NCBI RefSeq assembly: GCF_022965805.1
Contig: NC_133102.1
Span: 4,224,885-4,288,884 of the forward strand
Source of the DNA: Primulina eburnea
Lineage: Eukaryota > Streptophyta > Magnoliopsida > Lamiales > Gesneriaceae
Reading direction: 5' to 3'
DNA length: 64,000 nt
Shown here: one piece after another, positions 37,701-48,516 of the stretch
Position numbering within the stretch: the stretch's first letter is position 1
Layout: each line of letters opens with the position of its first letter
The notes under the pieces: generated by a model
Seen by the model: the letters and a program-made list of their open reading frames with translations, nothing else
Databases searched by the model: none
Told to the model about the DNA's origin: nothing
Program-made: the position numbers and the translations under genes

Positions 37701-39880
37701 TGCCAAAAAGTTGATCCTGGCTAGACTGCTGGGTTGATATCTCAATATCTTCTTCCTCTCTTAGCCAGAAGAATGGAGCAAATACAGGTTGACCTTTCTC
37801 GCAGACAACCGGCACATTTTTCTCTGTTAGAGGGTATCTTTCGTGATTCTTTTTGTAAATTTCACCAATTCCTTCTTCCAGAATTCCAGGCTGCCTTTGC
37901 GTCTCTGTATTAGAACAAAGTGGAACCTGGACCCTTTTCTTGGTAGGAAATGAAGGTTTTCCAAAAGCTGCACCAAAATCTCTTCGATTACTTGTTGCTG
38001 GCCTTTTTAATCCTTTTCTTGGCCTTAATTCCAGGTTTCTGCAATCTAAATCTTCCGATTTGCCTTTATCTTGGATCACACAGATGTTAGCACCAGTTTG
38101 GTTGTCTTCGACTGCATGAGCACTTTGATTAAAAAGCGACAACATTTACTAAAGCTGGTCTTTTGATAAACTTCATGTGTGTTGCATTGGAATAGGTAGT
38201 AGATGTTGGTAAGACATGATTGCATGAGATTCAACCAGAGTAGCAGGAATTTATCAAATAATTTTATCATCAGGCAAAAAAAAATGTTCGTTGTTATAGT
38301 GCAATTTTGATATTTCCTACCTGCTAAGAGAAAAATGCCCGAACATGCATTTCACATATTCTTCAATTTACAAAACTAAAGCAATTATCATTCAAGTTTC
38401 AAGTTGGCTTTCTATGCAAAGATAGCAGGGTAGTTATTTCTGCTAATGGACGTAACAAAGATGATGGACTAAAACCAATAAGGGTTATGCCAGTTGCTAT
38501 ACACACTACTGTTAGTTAGAAAGGATAAGCTTGTGATCTGAATCATTTGAAAATATATAAAAGGTGGTTCACCATGGAGAAAGAAAGAAGACCATTCCAG
38601 TTAACAAAATTATATTATTGAGAGAACAAACAAGCTTTTTTGTTGTTTTGTTCTTTCTTCTTTCGAAGTTGTGTTGGCAGAATCGCTTGAGGTATAAATT
38701 GAGGCCGCTAACATATACTAGCAGCAGCGATCTGTAGTTAAGGAAGATAACTATTATTAAGCAGTCTAGTGATATATATAACTGCACGTTACACTTGTTT
38801 CAGCAACAGAATCTAATGATCTTATTCAGCATGGCACTAAAATTTAATGCTAGATATTTATTTTTACTAAGAACTAATTCTTCGCATTGAGAAAATCACC
38901 GATAGGCAGCACCAACAAATTGTTACCTGATATTTTTGTGGAAGCAGCAGTTTGAGTGACGAAAATGTTGACCCCCATGGCAACTTCCATACTCCTATAG
39001 ACACTGACCAAGTTATCCATGTGAGGAGCAGGTCGAATTTCTGCCGCAGAAATGACAACAAATTAGTCGAGCTATTAAAATCCCCAAAATAAATTTGAGA
39101 GCATGCTAACCAAAGGAATGGCAAAAATTTAGGAAGAATGTAGCAAACTTGCTTTAATATTTCAATAGTGAAAGTCCGCAAGGCCATTGCAGTTTAGGCA
39201 GATTCATCTCTTCTATTATTCAGAAAATAATTCTCCCAGTTCTGTGTTGGATAGCACTGACAATGCACTTCATACCTTGGAATATCTAATCCATGCACAA
39301 AAGTTGAGGCATGGACGGTTCATGATTTATGAATTGGCTAGAGATTGTTATTATTTAGTTAACGGTAGATATAAACGGTTTCTCGACTATTTTAAAACTT
39401 TTGCCTCCATATTTCCAGCTTCTTGAGAAATTCATAGGATTTAGTAACAATTCAATCGTAAACAAAAACACAGATTCAGAAGGGAAAAAAACGTAAATAC
39501 CTCTACGCCTATATGGAACCTTACACACTGGACAATTTGATGCAGATTTCATGGATTTCTCGATACATGAACTGCGTCACACAATCAACAGAACCCATCA
39601 AATTAGTATAGAAATAAGTCCAGACCAAAATAGAAATCTCAAGTACAAGAGATCTCACTTGCAAAATACATGATTACAGCTAAGCGAAACCGCAGAACTC
39701 AGGAGACTCAAGCTGCAGAAAACATGAAGAAGACTTCACCGCCGAAAAATTCATTACTCAAATACAAAGATCCCCAGTTTATGTTTCCCAAACAGATATA
39801 TATAAAAACAGACAAAATGTTTACCAGATAGGGCAGTTGAGCTCCCTCCCCATCCTTTCTAGATGCGATGCGTCTGCCAT
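33969..39880 (-). CDS. BRCA1: BRCA1 homologue (RING, extended PHD and tandem BRCT)
   Basis: Nuclear E3 ubiquitin ligase subunit that works with BARD1 in homologous recombination repair. Fourteen exons (minus): 39825-39880, 39659-39712, 39501-39571, 38927-39040, 37651-38111, 37400-37582, 36404-37309, 36185-36285, 35632-35818, 35452-35552, 35198-35324, 34952-35117, 34537-34655, 33969-34313; 996 aa in frame (Arabidopsis BRCA1 941). N-terminal C3HC4 RING: MADASHLERMGRELNCPIC, CNHVFCNSC and CPVCKVPYRRR. The plant BRCA1 acidic motif (APFFWLREEED, then EMFDWTQRPCSPEL) separates it from BARD1. An extended PHD module spans about 603-720 (CCFCQSSEES, CCCCGNKGASLGC, FHVPCARL, LCPLHAS). Tandem BRCT domains cover about 770-985 (EGKWILSIEWIKAC, NGCQFYFMGDFA). 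Lys-rich exon 7 is the variable region. Confidence 0.93.
34660..34699. repeat. (GA)20 microsatellite at a BRCA1 splice acceptor
   Basis: Twenty perfect GA units on the plus strand. On the transcribed strand this is a (TC)20 run that serves as the polypyrimidine tract, ending in GCAG/GGATTAAAG at the exon that starts at 34655. Confidence 0.95.
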
Positions 39881-40850
39881 TGAAGAATCTCTGCTGTTCT
39901 GTGCTCGATACGAGACTGAAATTTTGAACGGGGAATGGTGTAGATAGATGTCGAGGCGCCTCTTCGGTATATACTTATTTTGAAATTTTTGCTTCCGCGG
40001 GTAAATATTTCGTACGTTTTCCCTCGGAAACTCTTTTCGTTTTTAACAGTATTGCCCCCCATTTCTATTCACTTTTAATTTTTATCCCCCTATCCAATTC
40101 ATTTTATGATTTTATTTTTAGGCAAAAATTTGTGTGAGACGGTCTCACGAGTCGTATTTGTGAGACGGATCTCTTATTTGAGTCACCTATAAAAAAGTAT
40201 TTTTTATGTTAAAAGTATTACTTTTTATTTTGAATACGGATAGTATTAACCCGTCTCACAAATTATAATCTGTGAGACAGTTTCACATGAGACTCACTCT
40301 TATTTTTAATGTCACGTCAGCACTTTACAAGAACAAATCAAAATTTAGGCAACAAAAATCAGTGTACTTGGGATGGAGTACAACTTGATTCCAATTCGAT
40401 TTGTTTTATCTTTTAATAAAGGGTAATGTCTTAAAATCATCAAAGAGTTGACATATATCAAATTTTGACGCATGCATGAAATTAATACGTCAATTTTCCA
40501 ATTGTTTGAGACACTGTAGGTAGGATCAAACAAATCCTCGTGTTGGATACCCAAGTTCCAAGCCCAATCCAAGAATATCCAAACAAATTGGCTAACAAAT
40601 TTCTGGTCTAGATCCGAGCTTCGATTTAAAGTAATAAACAATTTCCATGTGTTTTCAAAAAAAATGATATACGTGATTCTCAAGTGGAACAGCAGCTGAA
40701 GCCAAAAAAATCATATATTCCTTAGAACAACGCAAGATTTACTACAGCCCAAGTGGAAACTACGCACGAATTTGCTAACAATTACAATAAAATCACACAC
40801 ATATATATTAAAAAAAACATCACACAAAATAAAACTTCACAAAATGTGCA
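39881..40850. other. BRCA1 promoter side and ERD4 downstream region
   Basis: Contains the BRCA1 5' flank, a complete GAGACGG MITE at 40123-40302 and, near 40700-40850, the ERD4 3' UTR. No additional gene supported. Confidence 0.5.
40123..40302 (+). mobile_element. GAGACGG MITE-like element, complete copy
   Basis: AAAATTTGTGTGAGACGGTC at the left and GTGAGACAGTTTCACATGAG at the right, with the core TTTTTATGTTAAAAGTATTA. Lies about 250 bp upstream of the BRCA1 start codon, inside the probable promoter. Confidence 0.8.
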
Positions 40851-43800
40851 TCACAGAGTAGAACCCGATCTCGAGACTTGAGATAGAGCATCTTCAAACT
40901 GATCTTCATCAGCTTTATCAGAGCTCAAACTTGCTGGAATGAATGACCTGAAAACAAGTTCCATGTTTAAAGTTTCTTTCACCTCATGGGAGACGACTTC
41001 CAGTGCCGGAGACTGGAAAAATCGGTAGTGTTTTCTCCCACAGACGAAGCCAAAGATGAGAGTTATAATCAGGAGAGGGATTATGAGGGGTGCGTAGTAG
41101 AATCTCTTTGTTCCAAAATAACCAAACATCGTGACTTGGTACAAAAACAAGGCTGCTACAATTCGATTGTGAATGTGTGGCCACATTCTTCCGTAGCTCT
41201 CGTACGAAGGGACATAAACTTTGAGTACCTGTTGACAATAAGAGAAGTGAAAAGAACATGGTTTAATCGAGAGGATGCAACTTGGAGTGCGATTGCTTCT
41301 TAACATGTCGAGTAAGCGAGAGATAACTTGTGTAGAAACCATATGCTTTTTACAGAGTGCGAATTTTAAATACGTCAGGAGTTGAAGTGATCACGTGTAT
41401 ATACATTCAACCATATGCTTTTTGTGGTAGACATGTCACTTAACAGGTCAAGAATTCAATAGATGATTCTAATACATTGTATAGAATAAGAGAATGTCAC
41501 CTGATTTCGAAAAACGAGCCATGCTAAGCCAAAGTACGCCACACCAAATGGAATTATAATAGGTGCTATGACGGAATAGCAGAGCACGATAGTGGCGATC
41601 AGCAGATCACCGGGGACTCTAGTGGTGTATCCGAGATCTCCGGGAGTCCACGCTTCTCTCACCTCTGCTTCAGTTTTACAGAGATACTTTCGCTTTAGGT
41701 GGAAGATTATCAAGGGAACAATTCGTGATAACTCGAGCCCATATCCAACAAAGAACCTGGATGAAAAGGCACACACACAATAAAAAGTGGCACTCTCTGA
41801 ACATAAAAGGGATGAACAGGGCTAAATTCTTACTTCAAGGCCACAAAAGTCAAGAAGAACGTAGCACTGCCCGGGAGGTTGTTTGCTAGTGTATCAATGA
41901 TAGAATTTGGCTTCTTCTCAATAGCCTTAAGTTCGGTGAAAAGAGTTGAACTGATAGTAACACCAATGAATACATTTAGAACCGAAAAGTAGAAAAACTT
42001 TCCTGAAGCAGCCCTTTGGGCGTGACTCTCGGAAGGGATGCCCTCGGCCTTGGATAGAAACAATAGAAATTTCGGTAGCAAAGCCAGAAATATTATCAGT
42101 GCGAGCTGAGGTAAGTACGCCTCAAGTACTGTCTTTAATGCAGGCTGATCAACTATTACTTTTAGAAACGGGAGAACCTTCCTCAAGTTAGCAAGAGTAG
42201 TTAATGCGGAAACGAACCCAATCGGAATCATGTAAAAAAATATGGTAAAAAACACGAGGAAGTAGATGAGGTATTGTCGAAGCTGCCTGTTATAAAATTT
42301 CTTGGGAAGATTAGTCCATATTAGCTGCCGGGGCTCAGGCGCGTCAAGTACCGTCCAAGCGTCGACCATAGTGGCGTGTAGACTTTGTGAGGCAGCGGCT
42401 GCAGCTTTACGGTTGTTAAAGAAAATGAGAGCTGAACGTTGCTGTTTGTCTTTCAGCGTGACCTTTTGCTCTGCTTCTAATTTCGGGATCAAATCATGAA
42501 TCTTTTCGTCGTAGTATTCTAGTGCGTCAACCTTTTTACCAAAAAGACCAAGGAAGCCAGTTTTAACAGTTGGTCTAGTTCCTTCTGGATTACCAGTTTT
42601 CTTCGACTCTTCATATATGACTTCTGCTCGTGCGAGCTTCTTTCTATATCCTTCCAACTCTTCATAAATTTTATTCACCTGGTAAAACCGAAACATGTCA
42701 AGATGCAAACTCATCCCAGCTTCAACGAAAAAGTATTGATAAAACAGAAACTGTTGATTTTGAGTCTAGCATGTTCAGAAGGATGTTCATAACACCTGGT
42801 GCGCTATCAATCACCCTTATGTTTGATGAAGTGGGACTTTTTCTGGGACTTTGTTGCCCAATATCTTGCCAATTCCCACTTGTTTCTCGACAATTAATTA
42901 TTTGCATATTTTGCTTAATCGCACGATGACGCCGATAACTTTTTAGAAAAAGTGATTCCCAACTAGTGTTACCAAGCATTTCACATACACACACTGCCAC
43001 AGGAGTACCAGAGGTGCATAACTAACAGATGAGAACACTCGAAATTGTCGCAACAAGTTCTAAGTACCTTCTTGTTGTCTGTGACCACCATTGATCTATA
43101 AAAGGTCTCAGGATAGATGGTCTTAAAATATGAGTCGACTTGTTCCTTCCTTGTTTCACCCTCCGGGGGGGGAGGTATGTCTCGGACAAGTATAGCAAAC
43201 TGTTCATTCTTCACCTCAGCCGACATAAGAGCCGTCGCTCTCATATCGGAAACGTGTCTATACGCCTTCCACAGGAGGCAGTATGCAACAAACGAAATCC
43301 AATAAGTAGCAGCCAAGAACGCCCACAACCGCGGAGCCTTTTCCTGTAATCCATGGGAAAATGAACTGAGTGAGCCAATATAACGAACAGATTGTATTAT
43401 CTCGCACAGATTATTGATGTCGTCCTAATATATGCATCGTGGAAGAAAGAAAAAGTGAGAAGATGAAACTTTAACTGGAATATGCCCCATAGCTAACTTG
43501 TCAAGGTCGTCGAAAGATCCTTTACTGATCGTATCGTTGGCCTTAAGAGAGCCGTGAGCAGTTGCCGCAACTGGTAACAGTACAGGCAGAAGAACGACTC
43601 CGCCCAAAACGAAAATTCCTAACACTGCGTGAAACAACACGATTGTTAAGTTCCAAGAAAAATAAACAACAAGCGAGATTTGCATTGTCGTGTAGCACAA
43701 AGCAAACAATACGCAGCTTTGCGGATAATATCATTTTCACAATGATTTTACATGTTAATTTCTTCATTAAAAAACCACCAAATTAATACATAATCTCTCA

Positions 43801-44522
43801 CACAAATAACCCAGAATTTTTAGTCAAAGATCCATCTTTCTCCCTTAGTAAGGTAAAATAGCAGAACTTGAGACAGAACCCAAAAAAAATAAATCTTTAA
43901 CATGGGTAAGCTCCATCGAACGCGACACGTGATTCTGAGATTTCTAGAGGGAACAACCAAGGTTTTCATAATTCTGATTTCCAGGCTGGGTTCAACAATC
44001 ATAGGAGGTGACCGAACAAATTTGGCATTACATATACGTGGCAAAACACAACCATGCACAAAACCAACTACGAATTTTTCAAGAAAAACAGGATATCAAA
44101 ATTATTTTTTCTTCAAAGCTCTCCACTGTACACGAATTGAAAAACAAAAAGGCCGTGAATTTTGTTAAAGAATAATCACTTTCCAAGAAACCAGAAGATA
44201 GAACCAAAAATACGCACATATCAATTGTGTATAAACATTAAAAATAAATACCAGTGGTCAGGAAAACGAAGTAAACAGCAGAATCAACCCCCGACATTCT
44301 GATGACATCAGATTCAGTGGAGGAGAAGGCCTCCCTGATCCAATCAAACGGGTTGCGCGTGACCCGAATGCTTTCGTACGGATCCAAGCCCTTGAGTATC
44401 CTATTCGGGTAGTATATCACATTGTTTCCGGGTCGGCGAGACAGCCAAGTGAACAAACACATCAACATCAAGAATATCACAAAAGACGTCCCCAGAGACG
44501 TCAAGAACGAACTGAAATCCAT
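40851..44522 (-). CDS. ERD4: ERD4 / OSCA3-type hyperosmolality-gated channel
   Basis: Member of the OSCA/TMEM63 (CSC1-like) family of mechanosensitive calcium-permeable cation channels; ERD4 (OSCA3.1) was found as an early dehydration-induced gene. Exons (minus): 44252-44522, 43476-43624, 43068-43343, 41834-42678, 41501-41756, 40851-41228, joining to 724 aa, the same as my recollection of Arabidopsis ERD4. The start is MDFSSFLTSLGTSFVIFLML, the first membrane helix. Other landmarks: YYPNRILKGLDPYES, the cytosolic loop (FAILVRDIPPPPEGETRK, then VNKIYEELEGYRKKLARAEV), APEPRQLIW before the main helix block, LPKFLLFLSKAEGIP, and KVYVPSYESYGRMWPHIHNR near the end. Roughly eleven membrane segments are visible. 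An ABRE-like site lies upstream. Confidence 0.95.
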
Positions 44523-44942
44523 CTCCGATCCTCAGTCTTGAAATCCTCCCCCCCTCCTTTTTTCTCTCTCTCTCTTCCTCTGTTCAATATCTGGATAGTA
44601 GCGTGATAAACAGTGAGACTCGTTGAGAAGCAATAGGCGTTTAAAGAAAGGCCCAGTAACCGTTGAGAAGAGACAAAAGGTAGAAAAGAGAGAGTAGGCA
44701 GTTAAGGATTTCGATTTAATTTCAGAGTTCGAAGATAGTTTGGGTCGTGGGGTTACAGATGTTTGGATTTATACACAAATCTTGTGGGGTTGTAGGATTC
44801 GAGGAAGTGTGTTGAGGTGTGTTTGCGCCGTGTTCTTGTTCGGATTTGTAATAATGCATGACAGAGTGACACTGCAGCAAAGAGGATTGGGATGGGAGAG
44901 GATGATGGCCCCTTCTTTTTCTTGTTTTTACCCCCAAAAAGT

Positions 44943-44952
44943 GACACGTGTA
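44943..44952 (-). promoter_or_regulatory. ABRE / G-box upstream of ERD4
   Basis: GACACGTGTAC on the plus strand contains the palindromic ACACGTGT core, the binding site of ABA-response bZIP factors (ABF/AREB). It lies about 420 bases upstream of the ERD4 start codon. ERD4 is known as a dehydration-induced gene, so the site fits, but binding is not shown. Confidence 0.45.
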
Positions 44953-45112
44953 CTTAAATAAAGTTTTCTTTTTATTTATTTAATTTTTATATAAAAATCC
45001 GCGAATTATTACAAAAAAATATACGATATTGATGTTACATTTTTATATAAAAATTCGCGAATTATTACAAAATAAATACAATATTTATGTAATCTATGTT
45101 CTACTTTATTTG

Positions 45113-45113
<1 letters not shown>

Positions 45114-45157
<44 letters not shown>
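45114..45157. repeat. (TA)n microsatellite
   Basis: About 22 uninterrupted TA units. Confidence 0.95.
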
Positions 45158-45164
<7 letters not shown>

Positions 45165-45379
45165 CACATAAAAAAAAATGTGAATATATCAATTCTCATA
45201 TGGTAGTCAGTAACAGTTTCAATGGGTTCGTGTTAAAAAATAATAATCAAATGTTTAAGTGATAATTTTGAAATTTTCAGGGGATAATCCATATCAAGTA
45301 CCACTTACATGCATATATGTTTATTAATTTTGCTGTTGTTTTATATTATAATTCTATGTGATTATTTCACTTTTCTTAA

Positions 45380-45650
45380 TTCTTTGTGTAAGTTAGATTT
45401 AACTCACTGGAAGTTGAACATTCTTTTTGAATGAGGTTTTTTTTATTGTAGTTGGATTCAAGTCCATGATTTTAACATTGTATCAGAGCTTAGATTATTA
45501 GTTATATATTGAACTGTCTTTATATGTCATATACTAATGTTTTGTAAAACTTCAAACTCAAATTGTTTTATTCCTTGTCGTTAGAGGGTGTGTTAGATGT
45601 CTCATAAACTTCAAGCTCATGTCGGTTGTATTAAGTTATTTGGAGCAGTG
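45380..45650 (+). mobile_element. Degenerate TRIM-like remnant
   Basis: TTGTATCAGAGCTTAGATTA resembles a Met-tRNA primer-binding site followed by the inner part of the TRIM at 47218, and TTAGAGGGTGTGTTAGATGT resembles that TRIM's junction of purine tract and 3' LTR. LTR borders cannot be drawn. Suggestive only. Confidence 0.3.
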
Positions 45651-46507
45651 TTCTAAAAAGTCCGCTTAAACGAAATTTTAGAATATATTAGGGCTTAGAT
45701 AATTTTCTCTAATTGAGATAATTTTTGAAGTAAAGTAAGACTCCAATATTTATTAATATTAAAATATAAAAGTCATGTTGTGGATCGTTTATTTATATAA
45801 AATTGTAAAACAATGGGTTATTAAATATCACGCTATTTTATTTACGATGAAAGCACTCATTAATCACCACATTCAAATGGATATTTAATTTTTTTTTTTT
45901 TTTGGGTAAAGTGGATTGTTTACATTTTAATTCTCAAAGTAACCATGCATATATATCGAATTAAATATGCTTAGAAACGCTGTTATTATTATTTATTATC
46001 GTAAATATAAACAAATGCTTTAAAAATAAATACTTATTTGGAGAATTTATTTGGTTTAGATACTTAAAACGTACATGAATAAAACGTCGGGTTCTTGAGA
46101 GATGTCAATTGATTGATTTTAAGTGATTTTTAATGCTTTGACTTGAAATTAAAATGATTTGGTTTTTATCAATTTCATTTAATCCTCATTTATTGAAGTT
46201 TTTCCAAGTGAAAATCGATGCACCATTTAAGAGACTACCCAAAAGACTGAAAAAAACAATTAAATATACATTTAAAGTGATATAATCTTTTACAGTCAGA
46301 TTATTATTAAAAGTGATGTCAATTTTTATTTTTACATAAATTATTATGAAAATTCTTACAAAAAATTGTGAAAATAAATCCAGATTTTGGGATGATTTTA
46401 TGCTTACACTTTGAAAATATTTTCGCGGTCTATTTGTATGAATATTTTGAAGAAATAGGGAAGAATGATTTTTCTATTAAATTGAGTAAGTCTCTACTCT
46501 CTTGTCA

Positions 46508-46775
46508 GATGGTATCACGATTTTTTATCTGTGAGACGGGTCAATTCTACCGATATTCATAATAAAAAATAATACTCTTAGCATAAAGTCTTTCATTCCT
46601 GTTTGATGGAATGGTGATTCGAGTTTTTCACCCTAAGGAATAAGACTGATGAGTTGAGTGAAATCGTATCCGTCTCAAGCATCCTACTCAAAAAGTAATA
46701 TTTTTTTATGATGACCTAAATAAAATACTCATCTCACAAAATACGAGTCGTGAAATTATCTCACACAAATATTTG
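46508..46775 (-). mobile_element. GAGACGG MITE-like element interrupted by about 100 bp
   Basis: Minus-orientation copy: TATCTGTGAGACGGGTCAAT and ACCGATATTCATAATAAAAA to the left, AAAGTAATA and ATACGAGTCGTGAAATTATC to the right. Between AGCATAAAGT and AAAAGTAATA lie about 100 bases (46589-46690) absent from other copies, flanked by AAAGT on both sides. Confidence 0.6.
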
Positions 46776-47217
46776 TTTTTCTGATTATAACATGCTGAAA
46801 TCCTTCTCGATTAGACAAAATCATTATGAGATAGTATTTTTAAAAAAAAATATATATATATAATATATTGAATATATCGAGCGACCAAATTTATTTCTAA
46901 CCAAATAAAAAAATAAAAAAGACCTGAACTATTTGACCAATTTTCCATAAAAGTATATAAAACCAACGAAACCAAATATTTTTTTTCTGGTTCTACGCAT
47001 ATTATTTGATTTACTCATTTAATAAAATCACCAAAATTAATTTCTTATGAATTTTATTTATGGGGTACATTTAACTTTTATCCAAAATAAATATACCCAG
47101 AAAACAAGTATATTAAAAATACTAATCCCTCAATTTATTCCTTCGCTTTCGTCTTCAGAGTGGATTCCATTTCTTTTCTTTGTTTTAGTCGCCGACCTCG
47201 AGTAGTTGTGTCGTGCG

Positions 47218-47584
47218 TGTTAATTGTCCCACATCGGTTGGATAAATAACTTTGAGTGACATATATTGGCTTGGACAATCCTCCCCCCTTGAGCTAGCTT
47301 TTGAGGTTGATTTAGGTCCAAGTTCCAATCTTAACGTGGTATCAGAGCCCGGGTTCCACCGTTATGTGTTGGACTGCCTATAATTAGGCCACCTGTTCTG
47401 CTCATAATTGGGTCATTTGTAAACTCCACGCTCCAGATGTTCATTCCTGGGCATGAGAGGGGTGTGTTAATTGTCCCACATCGGTTGGATAAATAACATT
47501 TGAGTGGTATATATGGGATTGGACAATCCTCCCCCTTTGAGCTATCTTTTGGGATTGAGTTAGGTTCAAGTTCCAATCTTAACA
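47218..47584 (+). mobile_element. TRIM (terminal-repeat retrotransposon in miniature), 367 bp
   Basis: Two short LTRs (47218-47336 and 47465-47584, about 90% alike), both starting TGTTAATTGTCCCACATCGG and ending CCAATCTTAAC(A/G). Right after the first LTR is TGGTATCAGAGCC, the Met-tRNA primer-binding site; right before the second is the purine tract GCATGAGAGGGG. The whole is flanked by an exact 5-bp duplication GTGCG (47213-47217 and 47585-47589). There is no coding capacity. Younger borders and full signals make the call firm. Confidence 0.9.
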
Positions 47585-47589
47585 GTGCG

Positions 47590-48047
47590 CACCAACCCCG
47601 ACAACATTAATTATCCATAATAGGAGAAATCTAAAATAAAAAATGGAAGTGAAATCATAAATTTCAAAATTGAATTTTCGAATCATACAAAACAAAAGTG
47701 GTCGACATGTCTTTAGATTTTCCAAATATAATAATATAGGACATAATAGTAAAACCCTACTTCATGGTCGAGATAATCATGCATATTTCACAAGGAACTT
47801 GTGAGTTTTGAGAATGAGACATTAATACTGTGCAATACGATAAGTAAAAATTCACATCTTGTTTCGACTATTGAATGTCGTAAGTTTCATATAAGACCCA
47901 CCCCATCAAATGAAAACTCGTGTAATATCGTCAGTTCTATAAGGTGATTGTTGGTTTTTATGGTTCTCTCCGAATGTTCAACAATTATGTTAAGGTCTTT
48001 TATAATTCTCTCTTTTTCTATCGTAGCACTGCATGATCACCCCGGAC
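47590..48047. other. AT-rich intergenic DNA
   Basis: No gene or repeat recognised. The last eight bases CCCCGGAC (48040-48047) are the left target duplication of the following hAT element. Confidence 0.5.
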
Positions 48048-48508
48048 CAGAGGCGGATCTATAGCTGGGCTATACTGGACAGTAGCCCAGCCTTTTTTTT
48101 TTAATACTTCTTAAATTTTCAGCCCACTCATCAACACCCCAACCCAGCAACAACAACAGCTTCTCCTAATTTTCACCCCACCCATGAACAGCCCAGCCAC
48201 AGCCCAGCTCAGCAACAGCAACATCACATTTTTTAATGTAATTCATAAATTATTTTTCCAAAAATTTTAATAATTTTCTTCTTATTTTATTTTTTTAAAA
48301 ACCCCAGCAAAGCCAATGTTTGACGCTCTATATTGAACGAGATTTAGCTAAACATATTGATGTAAATTCTATTATTGATGAATTTTATGTTTTAAAATTT
48401 CGTATGGCACAACTTCGTTGAACGATATAATGTAATTTTTTTAAATAATATATAGCTTATCATTTTGAGTTCAAGCCCCTCTCAACTCTTATTCCTGGAT
48501 CCGTCCTG
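48048..48508. mobile_element. Non-autonomous hAT element (461 bp)
   Basis: Begins CAGAGGCGGATCTATAG and ends CTGGATCCGTCCTG, giving terminal inverted repeats CAGAGGCGGATCTA / CAGGACGGATCCAG. It is flanked by an exact 8-bp duplication CCCCGGAC (48040-48047 and 48509-48516). An 8-bp duplication with CAG-type ends is the signature of the hAT superfamily. No transposase coding remains. Confidence 0.85.
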
Positions 48509-48516
48509 CCCCGGAC

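Larger units (their letters stand above)
44523..47217. other. ERD4 upstream region and gene-poor AT-rich DNA
   Basis: The first 450 bp are the ERD4 leader and promoter. Beyond 44960 the DNA is AT-rich, with a TA microsatellite (45114-45157), a degenerate retroelement-like stretch near 45380-45640 and a GAGACGG MITE split by other DNA (46508-46775). No gene was recognised. Confidence 0.5.

Noticed and set aside
33969..39880. BARD1 instead of BRCA1
   Set aside because: The shared RING-PHD-BRCT layout fits both, but the N-terminus MADASHLERMGREL and the FFWLREEED and FDWTQRPCSPEL motifs match plant BRCA1.
40345..40683. 112-codon minus-strand frame between BRCA1 and ERD4
   Set aside because: No recognisable domain, AT-rich composition and no splice or start support.
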